Shown here: piece by piece, positions 1 through 9,251 of the stretch
Position numbering within the stretch: position 1 is the stretch's first letter
Layout: each line of letters begins with the position of its first letter
From: Prevotella bivia DSM 20514
Lineage (GTDB): Bacteria > Bacteroidota > Bacteroidia > Bacteroidales > Bacteroidaceae
Assembly: GCF_000262545.1 (NCBI RefSeq)
Contig: NZ_JH660659.1
Span: 129,240-193,239 of the forward strand
Length of the DNA stretch: 64,000 nucleotides
Direction: 5' to 3'
Program-made: the position numbers and the translations under genes
The notes under the pieces: model-generated
Database searches by the model: none
Seen by the model: the letters and a program-made list of their open reading frames with translations, nothing else
Told to the model about the DNA's origin: nothing

Positions 1-104
1 TGGGTTATTTCCAAGTACTAAATGGAGTTGACGAAATGAAAGAAGGAGATACCTTGAAGGTTCCTAAAGTAGAGTATCGACCTCAATATCAGAACCGTAA
101 GTAA
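1..104 (+). CDS. C-terminal end of an unidentified protein (5' truncated)
   Basis: An open frame runs from the window edge to a TAA at 102-104 and encodes 33 residues ending RPQYQNRK. The stretch NGVDEMKEGDTLKVP loosely resembles the C-terminal end of periplasmic adaptor proteins (the 'GL..GD.V' turn), but the fragment is too short to assign a family. A strong terminator follows it, so it is the last gene of an upstream unit and not part of the Bat operon. Confidence 0.6.
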   Translation, partial: GYFQVLNGVDEMKEGDTLKVPKVEYRPQYQNRK

Positions 105-132
105 ATTAAAATTCTACTTGTAGAATAGTTAG

Positions 133-172
133 AAAGGTTTCCTAAAAGCAACGATTTTAGGAAACCTTTTTT
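133..172 (+). terminator. Rho-independent terminator after the upstream gene
   Basis: Perfect inverted repeat with arms AAAGGTTTCCTAAAA (133-147) and TTTTAGGAAACCTTT (155-169), a 7-base loop, and a T-run. It separates the upstream gene from the Bat operon. Confidence 0.9.
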
Positions 173-218
173 AAGGATATTTAGACAGTTAGTTATACCC
201 TATACCCTTTATTTATTG

Positions 219-226
219 TACTTTTG
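219..226 (+). promoter_or_regulatory. Bacteroidota -7 box (TACTTTTG) for the Bat operon
   Basis: TACTTTTG fits the TAnnTTTG consensus. No clean TTTG lies 19-21 bases upstream, so the -33 element is weak. Transcription should begin near 231, which rules out a TTG codon at 224 as the start of the first Bat gene and supports ATG 269. Confidence 0.65.
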
Positions 227-268
227 TATATTAATAAAAATGATAGACGTAAACTAAAATACTTACAA

Positions 269-1264
269 ATGGCAGAAGCTATAGATATTCGTGAGCTTAA
301 TGCGCGGATTGAGCAACAAAGCTCATTTATAACAAATTTAACAATCGGGATGAACCAAGTAATTGTTGGGCAAAAACATTTAATTGATTCTCTTCTTATA
401 GGTTTGTTGAGCGATGGACATATTTTGCTAGAAGGTGTCCCAGGCTTAGCAAAAACTTTGGCTATTAAAACCTTATCAGAACTTATAGATTCTAGGTATA
501 GTAGAATACAATTTACTCCTGATCTTTTACCAGCAGATGTCATTGGTACACAGATTTATTCACAAAAAGATGAGAGTTTTAACGTAAAGAAAGGTCCTAT
601 ATTTGCAAACTTTGTTTTAGCCGATGAGATTAATCGTGCTCCAGCAAAGGTACAAAGTGCTTTACTAGAAGCTATGCAAGAACATCAAGTTACGATTGGC
701 GATCAAACCTTTAAGTTGCCAGAACCTTTCCTTGTTATGGCAACTCAGAACCCTGTAGAACAAGAAGGTACTTATACTTTGCCAGAAGCTCAGGTTGACC
801 GCTTTATGTTAAAGGTGATGATAGATTATCCAACATTAGAAGAGGAAAAACTTGTAATACGCGAGAATTTACAGGAGGCTATGCCTGTAGTTCGTTCTGT
901 TGTGAGTATTGATGAGATCCTTACTGCTAGAAAAATAGTTAAGGATGTTTATTTGGATGATAAGATCATGCAATACATTGCTGATATTGTCTTTGCTACA
1001 CGTTATCCAGAGCGTTATCAATTAGGCGAATTAAAGCAAATGATAACTTTTGGTGGTAGTCCTCGTGCAAGTATTAACCTTGCTAAGGCTGCTAGAACTT
1101 ATGCCTTTATTAAGCATAGAGGTTATGTTGTGCCTGAAGATGTTCGTGCTGTGGCGTATGATGTGCTAAGACATCGTATAGGATTGTCGTATGAGGCAGA
1201 GGCATCTAACATGACTTCTGAACAGATTATAACAGCTGTATTGAATAAGGTTCAAGTACCTTAA
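269..1264 (+). CDS. MoxR-family AAA+ ATPase, first gene of the Bat operon
   Basis: Cytoplasmic AAA+ ATPase of the MoxR family, thought to act as a chaperone-like partner for VWA-domain proteins. The Walker A motif GVPGLAKT is at about residues 56-63 and the Walker B region VLADEINRAP at about 115. The 331-residue length is normal. I use ATG 269 rather than an in-frame TTG at 224 because that TTG lies inside the -7 box. It heads a seven-gene co-directional run (DUF58, a membrane protein, BatA, BatB, BatC, BatD-E), which is the classical aerotolerance operon layout of Bacteroides. The family role in oxidative or envelope stress is known; the exact substrate is not. Confidence 0.95.
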   Translation: MAEAIDIRELNARIEQQSSFITNLTIGMNQVIVGQKHLIDSLLIGLLSDGHILLEGVPGLAKTLAIKTLSELIDSRYSRIQFTPDLLPADVIGTQIYSQKDESFNVKKGPIFANFVLADEINRAPAKVQSALLEAMQEHQVTIGDQTFKLPEPFLVMATQNPVEQEGTYTLPEAQVDRFMLKVMIDYPTLEEEKLVIRENLQEAMPVVRSVVSIDEILTARKIVKDVYLDDKIMQYIADIVFATRYPERYQLGELKQMITFGGSPRASINLAKAARTYAFIKHRGYVVPEDVRAVAYDVLRHRIGLSYEAEASNMTSEQIITAVLNKVQVP

Positions 1265-1290
1265 TATATTTTTTAATATATCATAACCTC

Positions 1291-2163
1291 ATGGATACTA
1301 CAGAGTTACTCAGAAAAGTTAGAAAAATAGAGATCAAGACACAAGGGTTAAGTAAAAATATCTTTGCTGGTCAATATCACTCTGCCTTTAAAGGTAGAGG
1401 TATGGCTTTTTCTGAAGTGCGTGAGTATCAATATGGTGATGATGTGCGTGATATCGAATGGAATGTAACTGGACGTTTTCATCATCCTTATGTCAAGGTC
1501 TTTGAAGAAGAGCGTGAGCTAACAGTAATGCTTTTAGTGGATGTGAGTGGATCTCTTGATTTTGGAACACGTGAACAAATGAAGCGTGATCGTGTTACCG
1601 AAATTGCAGCTACACTAGCCTTTTCCGCTATTCAAAACAATGATAAAGTAGGGGTTATCTTCTTTTCTGACCAGATAGAGAAATATATTGCGCCATCAAA
1701 AGGACGTAAACACATTCTCTATTGCATTAGAGAGATGCTTACTTTTAAGCCAGAAAGTAAACGCACAGATATAAAAATTGCAATAGAATACCTAACTAAA
1801 GTTTTAAAGCGTAGATGTACGGCTTTTCTTATCAGTGATTTTTATACAAAAATCAACTTTGAACAATCGCTTACTATTGCTAATAAAAAGCATGATGTTG
1901 TAGCAATTCAAGTATATGATGAGCGTGCAAAAGAATTGCCAGATGTTGGTTTGATGAAAGTTATAGATGCAGAAACAAATCATCAAATGTACATTGATAC
2001 ACATGATAAACGATTGCGTAAGGCACATCGCGATTATTGGGAAAATCGTAATAAACAATTAGATGAGGTATTAAACCAAAGTAGGGTGGATGTAGTTTCT
2101 ATTGCTACAAATGATGATTATGTAAAGATGCTTATGGCATTATTCTCAAAACGAAGTAGATGA
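1291..2163 (+). CDS. DUF58 domain protein (VWA-like), Bat operon
   Basis: A 290-residue soluble protein with the DUF58 signature (about residues 35-80, including GDDVRDIEWN) followed by a VWA-like fold with a metal-binding DVSGS motif near residue 87. DUF58 proteins almost always sit next to MoxR ATPases and are thought to be their partners. ATG 1291 is 26 bases after the moxR stop. The stop overlaps the next start as ATGA, which implies translational coupling. No signal peptide is visible, so it probably stays in the cytoplasm. Confidence 0.93.
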   Translation: MDTTELLRKVRKIEIKTQGLSKNIFAGQYHSAFKGRGMAFSEVREYQYGDDVRDIEWNVTGRFHHPYVKVFEEERELTVMLLVDVSGSLDFGTREQMKRDRVTEIAATLAFSAIQNNDKVGVIFFSDQIEKYIAPSKGRKHILYCIREMLTFKPESKRTDIKIAIEYLTKVLKRRCTAFLISDFYTKINFEQSLTIANKKHDVVAIQVYDERAKELPDVGLMKVIDAETNHQMYIDTHDKRLRKAHRDYWENRNKQLDEVLNQSRVDVVSIATNDDYVKMLMALFSKRSR

Positions 2164-3224
2164 AGCGTAGTTTAGTACTTTTATATATTCTATTAGTTAG
2201 TACAATATTTTGTGTTGCACAAACTAATATTAAAGCCGAATTAGATACGACAAAGATCTTGATTGGTGGTAGGACTTCACTGAAAGTTTCGGTAGAAGTT
2301 CATGAGAATGTACACCCCATTTTTCCTAGTTTTAAACTCCAACAAGAGCTAACCCCTGGTGTTGAAGTATTAAGTATAAAATGTGATACAATAAATAATA
2401 TTGATAATAAGCTTTATATTACCACTTATATTCTCACGGCGTGGGAAAAAAATACCTATAAGATCCCGTCACTAACTATAACTGTTGCAGGAAAGAAATT
2501 AAAGACAAAAGATTTTTTACTAACAGTTAGTGAAATACCGATTAATAAAAAACACGCTCAGCCCAAACCAGCCGATACTATTGTCGAGATACCTTTTGCT
2601 TGGCTTGATCTTATTCCAACTTTTCTCTATCTAATAGCTTCTATATTTGGGCTTGTTATTTCTTATCTCTTGTATCGGAGAATGAAGAAAAATAAGGGTA
2701 TCAATATGCCAAAGAAGAAGATTGTTAAACTGTCGCCTTACGAAGAAGCATTGAAAGCAATCAATGATTTAAAGGGTGAAGCTAAAGACGTTATTGATCA
2801 AAAAAACTATTATACAAAGATAACGACTGTAATAAGGTTATATATATATAAACAGTTTGGTATAAATGCTTTAGAGATGACCTCTGGAGAAATAATAGAA
2901 GCTCTTAGTTGTCAAGTTACCACCTCTAAGATTGATGAATTAAGTAATTTGTTTTTAACTGCTGACCTAGTTAAATTTGCGAAATACTCTACCTCTGAAA
3001 CGGATAAGGAATATTATTTGTCAAATGTTGCTAGTTTTATAGAGGATACAAAAATAGCGATAAACGAAACAAATCTTGAGCCAAATATTGAAACAGAACA
3101 AGAAGAAGCTAGGCTAGAAGCAAGAAATAAAACGATAACAAAAGTAATAATCATTGCTATTTTAATGTTGTCTATAGCTTTGTTAGGATATACCTTTTAT
3201 GAGGCATTTACTATTGTGATATAA
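2160..3224 (+). CDS. BatD/DUF4381-like membrane protein of the Bat operon
   Basis: A 354-residue protein with a cleavable-looking signal peptide (residues 1-20, ending CVAQ), a periplasmic beta-rich domain of about 120 residues, a transmembrane helix near 145-170 (LIPTFLYLIASIFGLVISYL), a charged cytoplasmic helical region, and a second helix near 325-350. The arrangement resembles a short BatD/DUF4381-like protein, the usual third member of this operon. It overlaps the DUF58 gene by four bases (ATGA). It is probably an inner-membrane scaffold for the VWA proteins, but no biochemical activity can be read from the sequence. Confidence 0.85.
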   Translation: MKRSLVLLYILLVSTIFCVAQTNIKAELDTTKILIGGRTSLKVSVEVHENVHPIFPSFKLQQELTPGVEVLSIKCDTINNIDNKLYITTYILTAWEKNTYKIPSLTITVAGKKLKTKDFLLTVSEIPINKKHAQPKPADTIVEIPFAWLDLIPTFLYLIASIFGLVISYLLYRRMKKNKGINMPKKKIVKLSPYEEALKAINDLKGEAKDVIDQKNYYTKITTVIRLYIYKQFGINALEMTSGEIIEALSCQVTTSKIDELSNLFLTADLVKFAKYSTSETDKEYYLSNVASFIEDTKIAINETNLEPNIETEQEEARLEARNKTITKVIIIAILMLSIALLGYTFYEAFTIVI

Positions 3225-3237
3225 AAGAGAACGAGAA

Positions 3238-4194
3238 ATGAATTTTGCGAATAGTGGATACTTATTTTTATTACTCCTTTTGATACCATATATAATATGG
3301 TACCTATTTAAAGGTAGAAGAAGCGAGCCTACGATGCAGATGAGTGATACCTATGCTTATAGAAATGCTCCTAAGAGCAATCGTGTCCGTTTCATTCATT
3401 TACCTATGTTCTTGCGTTGTGTTACTTATGTGCTAGTTATTATTATATTAGCGCGCCCACAAAGCAATTCTGCTTGGAATAATAAAGAAACAGAAGGTAT
3501 AGACATTATGCTTGCAATGGATATATCTGCAAGTATGCTTACAAATGACGTTACACCTAATCGCTTGATTGTAGCTAAAAATGTAGCATCCGACTTTATT
3601 AATGGTCGCCCTAATGATAATATAGGGCTTACTATCTTTGCGGGAGAAGCATTTACGCAATGTCCCCTTACAATAGATCATGCTACTTTGATTAATTTAC
3701 TCAATAATGTAAGAGCAGATCTTGTTGTGAAAGGATTAATACAAGATGGGACTGCTATAGGTATGGGATTAGCTAATGCTGTAGGAAGATTAAAAGCTTC
3801 AAATGCCAAAAGTAAAATAGTAATCTTATTGACGGATGGTAGCAATAATGTTGGTTCAATTTCTCCAATGACCGCTGCAACCATTGCTAAGAAATTTAAT
3901 ATTCGCGTTTATACAATTGGGCTTGGAACAGAACAGAGTGGAAATTATAACGATATTGACTATACCACATTGAAGCAGATAGCCTTGACCACTAACGGTG
4001 AGTTCTATAGGGCGCAGAGTCAAACGGAATTATTGCAGATATATAACGATATTAATAAGCTTGAGAAAACTAAACTAAAAGCAAAAGTAGGTGGAACAAA
4101 ATACGAGGTTTATATGCCTTTTGCTCTTGCTGCATTACTTTGTTTCTTGCTAGAAATATTTTTACGTCTGACAGTCTTTAGACGCATCCCTTAG
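3238..4194 (+). CDS. batA: BatA: VWA-domain inner membrane protein
   Basis: A 318-residue protein with N-terminal membrane helices (residues 6-24 and about 60-75), a periplasmic von Willebrand A domain with an intact metal-ion-dependent adhesion site DISAS near residue 96 and later TDGSNN, and a C-terminal helix (about 290-310). This is the standard BatA topology. It lies 13 bases after the previous gene and 24 bases before batB, which has the same architecture. Bat proteins are linked to aerotolerance in Bacteroides fragilis. The assignment rests on operon order and domain layout. Confidence 0.92.
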   Translation: MNFANSGYLFLLLLLIPYIIWYLFKGRRSEPTMQMSDTYAYRNAPKSNRVRFIHLPMFLRCVTYVLVIIILARPQSNSAWNNKETEGIDIMLAMDISASMLTNDVTPNRLIVAKNVASDFINGRPNDNIGLTIFAGEAFTQCPLTIDHATLINLLNNVRADLVVKGLIQDGTAIGMGLANAVGRLKASNAKSKIVILLTDGSNNVGSISPMTAATIAKKFNIRVYTIGLGTEQSGNYNDIDYTTLKQIALTTNGEFYRAQSQTELLQIYNDINKLEKTKLKAKVGGTKYEVYMPFALAALLCFLLEIFLRLTVFRRIP

Positions 4195-4218
4195 TTATTC
4201 TATCGAAAGTAAAAACGA

Positions 4219-5247
4219 ATGAGTATGTTCAGATTTGAAAGTCCTATATATCTTTGGTTATTATTGCTAATACCTCTATTAGCAATGTTTTACTATGCTT
4301 CTTTCCTACAGGCAAAAAAGCGACTAAAGAGGTTTGGAGATATAGAATTAGTAAAACAATTAGCACCAACTTTATCAAATAAAAAGCGTTTGATAAAGTT
4401 TATTTTAATGCAATGCATTCTAACTTTAATTATATTGATATTAGCGCGTCCACAAATAGGAAATCGTATCTCTACGACTAAGCATAGCTTTGGTATCGAA
4501 ACTGTTATTGCTCTTGATATTAGTAATTCTATGCTAGCACAGGACGTTGTACCATCGCGTTTGGATAAAAGCAAACTCTTGATAGAGGACCTTTTTCGCA
4601 TTTTTGATAATGATAAAGTGGGGTTAATAGTTTTTGCAGGTGATGCTTTTGTCCAATTACCTATTACCTCTGATTTTATTTCTGCTAAGATGTTCCTTGA
4701 CAATATTAATCCTTCATTAATAGGAACTCAAGGCACTGATATAGGACAAGCTATTAACCTTGCTATGCATAGCTTCTCGCCTACATCTAAATCGGGCAAA
4801 GCTATAGTGGTGATTACAGATGGCGAGGACAATGAAGGTAGGGCTGAAGAAATGGCATCAAAAGCTCAAAAAGCTGGTATCCAAGTGTATATTCTAGGCG
4901 TTGGATCTACTTCTGGTGCAGAAATACCTCTTGGAAATGGTGAAATGCTTAAAGATAATAGTGGCAATGTTGTAAGAACACATCTTAACGAGAATATGTG
5001 CAAGAAAATTGCAGCTGCTGGTAAAGGTGTATACATCCATGTCGATAATAATAATGATGCACAAAATATATTAAAGGGTGAGCTTTCAAAATTGCAAAAA
5101 GGCGAGATTGATAATGTTATTTACAGCGATTTTGATGAGCAATTTCAGGCACTTGCCATTATAGTTATTATCTTAATGATGGTAGAAGTGTGTATTCTTG
5201 AGCGTAAAAATGTAAAGCAGAAAAAGGAGGTTAAAAATGAAAAATAA
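4219..5247 (+). CDS. batB: BatB: VWA-domain inner membrane protein
   Basis: A 342-residue paralogue of BatA with helices near residues 10-28 and 57-75, a VWA domain with a DISNS metal site near residue 97 and TDGEDN near 200, and a C-terminal helix near 310-330. ATG 4219 is used; a second ATG two codons later (4225) is equally possible. The 3' end carries a strong Shine-Dalgarno (AGGAGG, 5225-5230) serving the overlapping batC start. BatA and BatB are thought to form a membrane complex with BatC. Confidence 0.92.
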   Translation: MSMFRFESPIYLWLLLLIPLLAMFYYASFLQAKKRLKRFGDIELVKQLAPTLSNKKRLIKFILMQCILTLIILILARPQIGNRISTTKHSFGIETVIALDISNSMLAQDVVPSRLDKSKLLIEDLFRIFDNDKVGLIVFAGDAFVQLPITSDFISAKMFLDNINPSLIGTQGTDIGQAINLAMHSFSPTSKSGKAIVVITDGEDNEGRAEEMASKAQKAGIQVYILGVGSTSGAEIPLGNGEMLKDNSGNVVRTHLNENMCKKIAAAGKGVYIHVDNNNDAQNILKGELSKLQKGEIDNVIYSDFDEQFQALAIIVIILMMVEVCILERKNVKQKKEVKNEK

Positions 5248-5920
5248 ACTTTTAGGGTATAGACTTTGTTTATTTATCTTCTTTTTCAGTTGCGCTATTA
5301 TAAGTTTTGCACAGTCTGAAACGCAACTTATTCGGCAAGGTAACAAACTTTATCGGGCTAAAAAATATGTCCAAGCAGAGATAGCTTTTCGTAAAGCTTT
5401 AGGGAAGAATAGTAGGAATGCTATTGCCACTTACAACTTAGGTTGTGCGTTACAAGCCCAAAAGAAAGTAAAGGAAGCTTTAAAGCAGTATAAGGCTGCA
5501 GCTTCTATTGATAATAATTCTGTGCGCAGATCGAAAGCTTACTATAACACTGGTACTATCTTTCAACAGCAAAAAAAGTATGAAGAAGCTATAAAAGCAT
5601 ATAAAAATGCACTACGTTCTAATCCAAATCATAATAATGCGCGATATAATTTAGAACTTTGTAAGCAGCAACAAAAGCAACAACAAAATAAGCAGCAGAA
5701 AAAATCTAAAAATAATAAAGATAAGAACAAGCAGCAGAACAAGAATAAAAATAATAAAAACAACCAAAATAAAAACGATCAAAAGCAAGATGATCAAATG
5801 AGTAAAGATAATGCAGAACGACTTTTAGATGCCGCTATGCAACAAGAAAAGGCTACTCAAGATAGATTATCAAAGGCAATGCGACAACCTTCTGATCGAC
5901 AACTAGAAAAAAACTGGTAA
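5237..5920 (+). CDS. batC: BatC: TPR protein with K/N/Q-rich tail
   Basis: A 227-residue protein with a signal peptide (about residues 1-25, ending SFAQ), three TPR-type helical repeats (about 28-140), then a tail made almost only of Lys, Asn, Gln and Asp (about 143-190). It starts 11 bases before the batB stop, with AGGAGG six bases upstream of its ATG, an unusually good Shine-Dalgarno for this phylum. This suggests coupled, high-efficiency translation. Charged low-complexity tails are common in BatC homologues. It probably docks the VWA proteins in the periplasm. Confidence 0.9.
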   Translation: MKNKLLGYRLCLFIFFFSCAIISFAQSETQLIRQGNKLYRAKKYVQAEIAFRKALGKNSRNAIATYNLGCALQAQKKVKEALKQYKAAASIDNNSVRRSKAYYNTGTIFQQQKKYEEAIKAYKNALRSNPNHNNARYNLELCKQQQKQQQNKQQKKSKNNKDKNKQQNKNKNNKNNQNKNDQKQDDQMSKDNAERLLDAAMQQEKATQDRLSKAMRQPSDRQLEKNW

Positions 5921-5926
5921 TATAAT

Positions 5927-8512
5927 ATGAATATTCAGCGTTATTTTCTTTCGCTTCTAACAGTACTGTGTTTTCAAGTAATGATAGCACAACATGTGCG
6001 TGTAATTGCTCCAAAACGAGTAGCTGTAGGAGAGGAATTTCAAATAGAATATACTGTTTACACGCAGGATGTGCGTCGTTTTCAACTAGGAGCAATTTCT
6101 TCTGGCTTAGAGAAAGTATATGGTCCAGCCACTTCTATGCAGCAAAGTATTGGCTTTGTTGATGGGCATACTAGTAGTTCTTCGTCTATTTCTTTTACCT
6201 ATGTTTTTGTAGCTAATAAGAAAGGAACTTTTAGGATTGCTCCTGCTCGTGTTGATGTTGGTGGTCAGATGTTAGCCTCAACGCCTATTCGTATCACTGC
6301 TACTGGTAATGCGAATGTATCAAGATCCTCATCTACAGGTGGAGCCTATTGTGGTACTAACGATGATGAGGATAGCCGCTCTTCTTCGGCTATTACTTCT
6401 AAAGATTTATTTATCAAAGTTAGTGCAAATAAGACTACTGTGTATGAGCAAGAACCAGTTTTGCTTACATATAAAGTATATACTACCAAAAATCTTAAAC
6501 AATTAGCGGGTAAAATGCCTGATCTTGCAGGCTTTCATGTGCAAGAAGTAAGTTTGCCTCAGCAAAAGACTTTCCATAAAGAGCGTTTAAATGGAAGAGT
6601 ATATAGCACTGTTACGTGGAGTGAATATGTTATGTATCCACAGATGACAGGTGTCTTGAAAATTCCTGCTCTTACTTTTAAAGGACTTATTCAAGTAGGC
6701 GATCCCGACTTTAACCCTTTCGAGGCGTTTGGGATCGATAATAGTCATGATATTCAAAAAAATATCATTGCCCCAGGATTATCTATTAGAGTAAAACCAT
6801 TACCTAGTAAGCCTATTAATTTCTCTGGTGGTGTTGGACATTTTAACATTTCCGCTCAACTTGATAAGAAAGAAGTGAAAGCTGGCGATCCTATTTCTGT
6901 TCGTATTGTTGTTAGTGGTTGTGGTAATCTAAAACTAATCCAACAACCTAAGGTTTTATACCCTACTTCATTTGAGATATATGATGTTAAAATTACAGAT
7001 AAAACTCGTTTAACGGTAAAAGGAACTGAAGGTAATATGATTTATGACCAAACTGTTGTCCCTTGTAAAGAAGGTAAGTTTATAATAAATCCTATTAATT
7101 TTACTTATTTTGATGTTGCACAGCAGAAGTATGTTACTGTGCAAACAGAAAAGCTACTCTTAAAAGTATTAAAAGGGAAAGGCACAGATGGCAAATCATC
7201 AACAGATGACCTAGCTTCTTTAGGCAGTGATATTCATCCTTTGAAGATGAATGATAGTCCTTTTGATATCTTTAATTATAACTTCTTTAATTCGATAACT
7301 TACTGGTTCTTAATCTTTATATTGTTTGTAGCTATTGCAGGAATAGCTTACTTCTTTAGAGAAGGATTTAAAAATAGTTCAGTTGATTTTTCTCTAAAGC
7401 GTGAAAAAAATGCGAATAAGACAGCAACGTGTCGATTAGATGCGGCTTATGCTATGATGTTAAAGGGGGAGAATATTGAGTTTTATGAAGAAATATCTCA
7501 TACATTATGGGGATATGTTAGCGACAAACTTCATATTGCAATAGGTGAATTATCAAGAGAAAATATTAGTGAGAAACTTGCCGCAATGAATATGCCTGGT
7601 GATGTTACAAATAAATTTATCTCGGCGTTAGATGAATGCGAATTTCAGCGTTATGCACCAGGTGATGAACGTGGCAATATGCGTCGTACTTATGATACAG
7701 CCATAGCAGCTATTAGCTCTATAGAGAATGCTACTAAGAAAAAGAAAAAAGCAGGAAATATGAAGTCTATTTTGTTTATGCTAAGCTTCTTTATGTTATC
7801 TGTATTGCCTTCGTTTGGCATAAATCAAACTAAGCATGATGCAGACGTACTATATAAGAAAGGGCATTATGCAGCAGCAGTGCAGGCTTATGAATTCCTT
7901 TTACAAAAGGGAGCATCAGCCAATCTTTACTATAATTTAGGTAATTCTTATTACAAGCAAGATAGTATTACTAAGGCTGTAATTGCTTACGAGCGTGCCC
8001 TTCGCCTTTCACCTAGTGATGAAGATATTAAGTTTAATTTGCAATTAGCACAGTCGAAGACTATTGATAATATTGCTCCTGCTTCAGAAATGTTCTTTGT
8101 TACTTGGTATAAGTCTTTAGTCAACTTACTAAGTATTGATGGCTGGGCATGGATTTCAATTCTCTCGCTCCTCATTATCATTTGCGGAATGGGTGTATTC
8201 CTGTGGGTTAAAAAGTTGAATTTTAGAAAAACTTTAACCAAATTATTAGTTGTTCCAATATTTACGTTTATATTTTCTCTTTTCTTTGCTTTCCAGCAAA
8301 AGATAATAGTCTCATCTCATAATTTTGCAATCGTTACTTCTCCGTCAGTAGTTGTAAAAACAGCTCCAGATGCAGCGGCAAGTAAGGCTTTTATTATTCA
8401 TGAAGGAACAAAAGTAGAGATCTTAGATAAGTCAATGGATCAATGGTGGGAGGTTACGCTTGAAGATGGTAGAAGAGGTTGGATAGAAAAAGGACTTACT
8501 GAAGTTATTTAA
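5927..8512 (+). CDS. BatD-BatE fusion protein
   Basis: One 861-residue frame carries two Bat proteins. Residues 1-611 match BatD: a signal peptide, long periplasmic Ig-like beta domains, a helix near 458-478 and a cytoplasmic helical region. Residues 612-861 look like a complete BatE: MKSILFMLSFFMLSVLPSFG as a signal-like helix, TPR repeats (about 640-700), two membrane helices (about 735-755 and 770-790) and a C-terminal SH3-like domain (about 800-861). The junction KKKKKAGN is positively charged, so the former BatE signal peptide can act as an internal helix with correct topology. An internal ATG (7760) with AGGA just upstream could also allow a separate BatE product. Confidence 0.9.
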   Translation: MNIQRYFLSLLTVLCFQVMIAQHVRVIAPKRVAVGEEFQIEYTVYTQDVRRFQLGAISSGLEKVYGPATSMQQSIGFVDGHTSSSSSISFTYVFVANKKGTFRIAPARVDVGGQMLASTPIRITATGNANVSRSSSTGGAYCGTNDDEDSRSSSAITSKDLFIKVSANKTTVYEQEPVLLTYKVYTTKNLKQLAGKMPDLAGFHVQEVSLPQQKTFHKERLNGRVYSTVTWSEYVMYPQMTGVLKIPALTFKGLIQVGDPDFNPFEAFGIDNSHDIQKNIIAPGLSIRVKPLPSKPINFSGGVGHFNISAQLDKKEVKAGDPISVRIVVSGCGNLKLIQQPKVLYPTSFEIYDVKITDKTRLTVKGTEGNMIYDQTVVPCKEGKFIINPINFTYFDVAQQKYVTVQTEKLLLKVLKGKGTDGKSSTDDLASLGSDIHPLKMNDSPFDIFNYNFFNSITYWFLIFILFVAIAGIAYFFREGFKNSSVDFSLKREKNANKTATCRLDAAYAMMLKGENIEFYEEISHTLWGYVSDKLHIAIGELSRENISEKLAAMNMPGDVTNKFISALDECEFQRYAPGDERGNMRRTYDTAIAAISSIENATKKKKKAGNMKSILFMLSFFMLSVLPSFGINQTKHDADVLYKKGHYAAAVQAYEFLLQKGASANLYYNLGNSYYKQDSITKAVIAYERALRLSPSDEDIKFNLQLAQSKTIDNIAPASEMFFVTWYKSLVNLLSIDGWAWISILSLLIIICGMGVFLWVKKLNFRKTLTKLLVVPIFTFIFSLFFAFQQKIIVSSHNFAIVTSPSVVVKTAPDAAASKAFIIHEGTKVEILDKSMDQWWEVTLEDGRRGWIEKGLTEVI

Positions 8513-8543
8513 TCATTTAAATATCAATTATACCAAACATTAA

Positions 8544-9239
8544 ATGAGTTTAGAGTTACTCAAGTATTTTGATGAAGCCTTAGTTGTTGCCTTACATGGT
8601 GGTAATAATTTGTTTTTGGACAATTTTGTAATTGTCCTTACCTCTGCTTATACTTGGATACCTCTTTATATAGCTCTATTATTCTTGGTCATCAAGAATA
8701 ATGAAAATTGGAAAAAGATTTTTCTTATTATTGGTGTTTTGATGGGTACTATAATATTAAGTAATATTCTTAATAATTTAATTATTAAACCCGTCTTTGG
8801 GCGTATTCGTCCTTTTAACAATCCTGCCTTACATCATTTGTTACCTTTAGTCAATGGCTATACAGCTAAGGGGTTTAGCTTTTATTCCTCACATACAAGT
8901 AATTGTTTTCTTATTCTTACATTTATAACATTACTTGTACGAAATAAAACGTTATCTTTTTTTCTCCTTTTGTGGTCTTTAATGATTGCATGGACTAGGT
9001 TATATGTTGGTGTTCATTATCCCACAGATATACTTATAGGCATATTGTTGGGTACTCTTTTAGCTATAATAGGATATATCCTCTATTATAAAACATATAA
9101 GATAACAAATGAGCACTTGCATTTTATTTCAGCACAATACACCACAACGGGTTATCGTTTAGCAGATATTGATATAGTGCTGAATATTTTTATTTTAACG
9201 CTTATTTATGCAGTATTTCATGCTGTATTACAATTATAA
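8544..9239 (+). CDS. PAP2-family membrane phosphatase
   Basis: A 231-residue integral membrane protein with about six hydrophobic segments. The three PAP2 motifs are visible: KPVFGRIRP (about residues 89-97), SSHTS (about 114-118, where the usual motif is PSGH) and RLYVGVHYPTD (about 151-161). Members remove phosphate from lipid pyrophosphates such as undecaprenyl pyrophosphate or from lipid A. The substrate cannot be read from the sequence. It starts 31 bases after batD-E and ends 12 bases before queA, so it is probably co-transcribed. No signal peptide beyond the first helix. Confidence 0.88.
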   Translation: MSLELLKYFDEALVVALHGGNNLFLDNFVIVLTSAYTWIPLYIALLFLVIKNNENWKKIFLIIGVLMGTIILSNILNNLIIKPVFGRIRPFNNPALHHLLPLVNGYTAKGFSFYSSHTSNCFLILTFITLLVRNKTLSFFLLLWSLMIAWTRLYVGVHYPTDILIGILLGTLLAIIGYILYYKTYKITNEHLHFISAQYTTTGYRLADIDIVLNIFILTLIYAVFHAVLQL

Positions 9240-9251
9240 ATATATTTTATT

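Noticed and set aside
224..268. Extension of the MoxR frame to a TTG at 224
   Set aside because: The TTG lies inside the -7 box, so it cannot be transcribed; ATG 269 is the start.
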